DNA of 7,056 nucleotides, taken from Phycisphaerales bacterium (GTDB lineage Bacteria; Planctomycetota; Phycisphaerae; Phycisphaerales; UBA1924). The translations under genes and the position numbers were made by a program. The notes beneath the pieces were generated by a model, which ran no database searches, had not been told where the DNA came from, and saw only the letters and a list, made by a program, of their open reading frames with translations. The stretch spans positions 1-7,056 of the forward strand of contig JAJDDL010000312.1 in the NCBI GenBank assembly GCA_029260335.1, given 5' to 3'. Below are positions 6,025-7,056 of the stretch, in pieces (positions within the stretch are counted from its first letter, which is position 1; the number at the start of each line of letters is the position of its first letter).

Positions 6025-6052
6025 CACCGACCGCTGCTTTGAGCGGCTGGTG
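6025..6052 (+). terminator. Hairpin downstream of the fucose synthase gene, possible terminator without T-tract
   Basis: CACCGACCGCT pairs with AGCGGCTGGTG across a 6-nt loop: nine Watson-Crick pairs, one G-T wobble and one A-C mismatch. It begins about 48 nt after the stop codon. No T-run follows, so it is at best a weak or Rho-assisted terminator, or an mRNA 3' structure. Confidence 0.35.
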
Positions 6053-6071
6053 CTCGTACTGGTCATTGGTT

Positions 6072-6107
6072 CACCGACCAAGGCCTTGGTGAATCCATGG
6101 GTCGGTG
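6072..6107. repeat. Inverted repeat CACCGACC...GGTCGGTG
   Basis: Perfect 8-bp arms (6072-6079 and 6100-6107) are separated by 20 bp. The spacer contains a palindrome, with CCAAGGCCTTGG at 6078-6089 overlapping the left arm. The dyad could be an operator or an RNA stem. No flanking T-run is present. Confidence 0.5.
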
Positions 6108-6196
6108 GCACATGAGACGTCGAGACGCTCCCACCCTCTGACAGCCCCACACCGCACACCAGCCGCCCCGCCGACGTACCGGGATATGCTCGGATC

Positions 6197-6223
6197 CGGT
6201 CCATTTGGGCTCCCGATGGACCG
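6197..6223. repeat. Inverted repeat CGGTCCAT...ATGGACCG just upstream of a ribosome site
   Basis: Perfect 8-bp arms (6197-6204 and 6216-6223) flank an 11-nt loop. The 3' arm ends 2 nt before AGGAG (6226-6230), the ribosome binding site of the 33-codon ORF. A stem so placed could hinder ribosome access or stabilise the 5' end of the mRNA. Confidence 0.55.
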
Positions 6224-6235
6224 ATAGGAGACGCG

Positions 6236-6337
6236 ATGGTGAGGGATCCGCAGGGAGATACTGGCTTGTCCGAGCCCAGGCTTGCGCCAGGGCCTCTGTT
6301 TGCTCACCCGCACCTGCAAAAACCGCAACGACACTGA
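6236..6337 (+). CDS. Possible 33-aa leader ORF upstream of the glycosyltransferase
   Basis: The ATG follows AGGAG (6226-6230) with 5 nt spacing, and the TGA at 6335-6337 lies 3 nt before the glycosyltransferase ATG in the same frame. The peptide begins MVRDPQGDTGLSEP, is Pro- and His-rich and resembles nothing I know. Its value may be as a translated leader: the glycosyltransferase has no ribosome binding site of its own, so ribosomes ending here could reinitiate 3 nt on. It could also be a chance ORF, since it is short and GC-rich DNA has few stops. Confidence 0.35.
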   Translation: MVRDPQGDTGLSEPRLAPGPLFAHPHLQKPQRH

Positions 6338-6340
6338 CCC

Positions 6341-7056
6341 ATGCGAATCCTCATCCTCAACCAGGTCAACCACCCCGACGTCGCCGCGACCGCGCAGCAC
6401 GCCCATGATCTGGCCCGGCATCTCGTCGCCAACGGCCACGAGGTCACCGCCATCGCCAGCCGAAGCCTCTACGGCCAAAAAGGCGCGGCGCTGCCCAAGC
6501 GTGAGACCGTCGATGGCGTCCAGATCGTTCGCGTCGGCAAGAGCCTGTTCGGCAAAGCCGGGATCGTCGCCCGGATCGCAGACTTTGGGCTGTTCTACGT
6601 CGCCGCGGGGACCCGAGCAGTTTTCGGCAAGCGTCAGGACGTGGTGATCTGCTTCACGACCCCGCCGTTCATCGCGCTGGTCGGCTGGCTCATGCGATTG
6701 CTCCGAGGGACGCACTTCGTGTACTGGGTCATGGATCTGTACCCCGATTTGCCGGTCGCGTGCAAGGTCATGAAGCCCAATGGCATCGCCACCAGGTTCT
6801 TCACCGCTATCAACCGGTTCTGCCTCAAGAAAGCCGACCGCACCGTGGTCCTCGGCAGATGCATGGACAAGCGCGTGCGTGATCACGGCGCCACGGGCGA
6901 CAACGTCCGGCGCATCGGCGTGTGGGCAACCCAGGAAGTCGGCGAGCCGATCGCCCACGCAGACAATCCGTATCGCAAGCAGTGGGACCTGGGCGACAAG
7001 TTTGTCGTCATGTACTCGGGCAACTTCGGGCTCGGGCATGATGTCGAGACGATGTG
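6341..7056 (+). CDS. WbuB-like family 4 glycosyltransferase, N-terminal part (open at window end)
   Basis: This is a cytoplasmic or membrane-associated GT-B glycosyltransferase that would move a sugar from a nucleotide donor during surface glycan synthesis. The 238 codons seen start MRILILNQVNHPDVAATAQH, the standard opening of WbuB-like GT4 proteins, followed by LARHLVANGHEVTAIASR. Further family marks are VICFTTPPFIALVGW, VYWVMDLYPDLPVA (residues 129-142) and the start of the second Rossmann domain, FVVMYSGNFGLGHDVETM. The C-terminal donor-binding domain with its acidic residues is beyond the window. The TGA just upstream excludes an earlier in-frame start. No Shine-Dalgarno sequence precedes the ATG. 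With the fucose synthase gene upstream it fits a polysaccharide cluster; donor and acceptor cannot be told. WbuB itself is an N-acetyl-L-fucosamine transferase candidate in E. coli O26. Confidence 0.9.
   Translation, partial: MRILILNQVNHPDVAATAQHAHDLARHLVANGHEVTAIASRSLYGQKGAALPKRETVDGVQIVRVGKSLFGKAGIVARIADFGLFYVAAGTRAVFGKRQDVVICFTTPPFIALVGWLMRLLRGTHFVYWVMDLYPDLPVACKVMKPNGIATRFFTAINRFCLKKADRTVVLGRCMDKRVRDHGATGDNVRRIGVWATQEVGEPIAHADNPYRKQWDLGDKFVVMYSGNFGLGHDVETM

Larger units (their letters stand above)
5978..6340. other. 363-bp intergenic region with inverted repeats and a possible leader ORF
   Basis: No tRNA, rRNA or conserved protein is recognisable between the fucose synthase stop and the glycosyltransferase start. 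The region holds a hairpin at 6025-6052, an 8-bp inverted repeat spanning 6072-6107, an 8-bp inverted repeat at 6197-6223 and a 33-codon ORF at 6236-6337. The octamer CACCGACC occurs directly repeated at 6025 and 6072. I found no strong promoter; TATGCT at 6185 is a weak -10 without a suitable -35. Confidence 0.6.

Noticed and set aside
6205..6647. Short plus-strand open frames at 6205-6408 and 6282-6647
   Set aside because: They overlap the glycosyltransferase start in other frames, lack ribosome sites and encode low-complexity Pro/Arg/Ser sequence.
6071..7039. A 322-codon minus-strand open frame opposite the glycosyltransferase
   Set aside because: The plus strand encodes unmistakable GT4 motifs over this stretch; the antisense product shows no recognisable family.

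Overview
The window looks like chromosomal DNA from a GC-rich bacterium, most likely of the Planctomycetota. The main reason is a short motif near the N-terminus of each of four related proteins (LEVRRLLTA, LESRRLLSA, LEQRRMLSA, LEARKLLSA). It resembles the LEPR-XLL motif found on many large secreted or surface proteins of planctomycetes. The phylum assignment is an inference from this motif and general composition; there is no rRNA or other marker.

Layout. From position 1 to about 4871 the minus strand carries a tandem array of four paralogous genes, all read leftwards: a fragment cut by the window edge (1-191) and three complete genes (310-1719, 1880-3229, 3465-4871). Each complete protein of 449-469 residues has the same plan: the LEPR-XLL-like N-terminus, a short beta-rich linker of about 80 residues, 19-21 RTX nonapeptide repeats (GGxGxDxLx, predicted to bind calcium in a parallel beta-roll), and a shared acidic, probably helical C-terminal domain of about 180 residues that I cannot assign to a known family. 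One clear intrinsic terminator (3408-3438) separates the rightmost RTX gene from the next. No type I secretion genes, protease or other enzymatic domain is visible with them.

A 128-bp divergent intergenic region (4872-4999) separates the array from plus-strand sugar genes. The first is a GDP-L-fucose synthase-family SDR enzyme (5000-5977, GTG start). After a 363-bp gap come the first 238 codons of a WbuB-like family 4 glycosyltransferase (6341 to the window end, open). The gap holds several inverted repeats and a possible 33-codon leader ORF with a good ribosome binding site that stops 3 nt before the glycosyltransferase ATG.

How it may fit together. The two plus-strand genes suit the left end or interior of a surface polysaccharide locus: one makes an activated deoxysugar and the other transfers a sugar onto a carrier lipid or glycan. 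The RTX array is probably a family of exported calcium-binding surface or matrix proteins. A functional link between the two halves rests only on adjacency. The most novel items are the RTX paralog array with its shared uncharacterised C-terminal domain and the possible leader ORF upstream of the glycosyltransferase.
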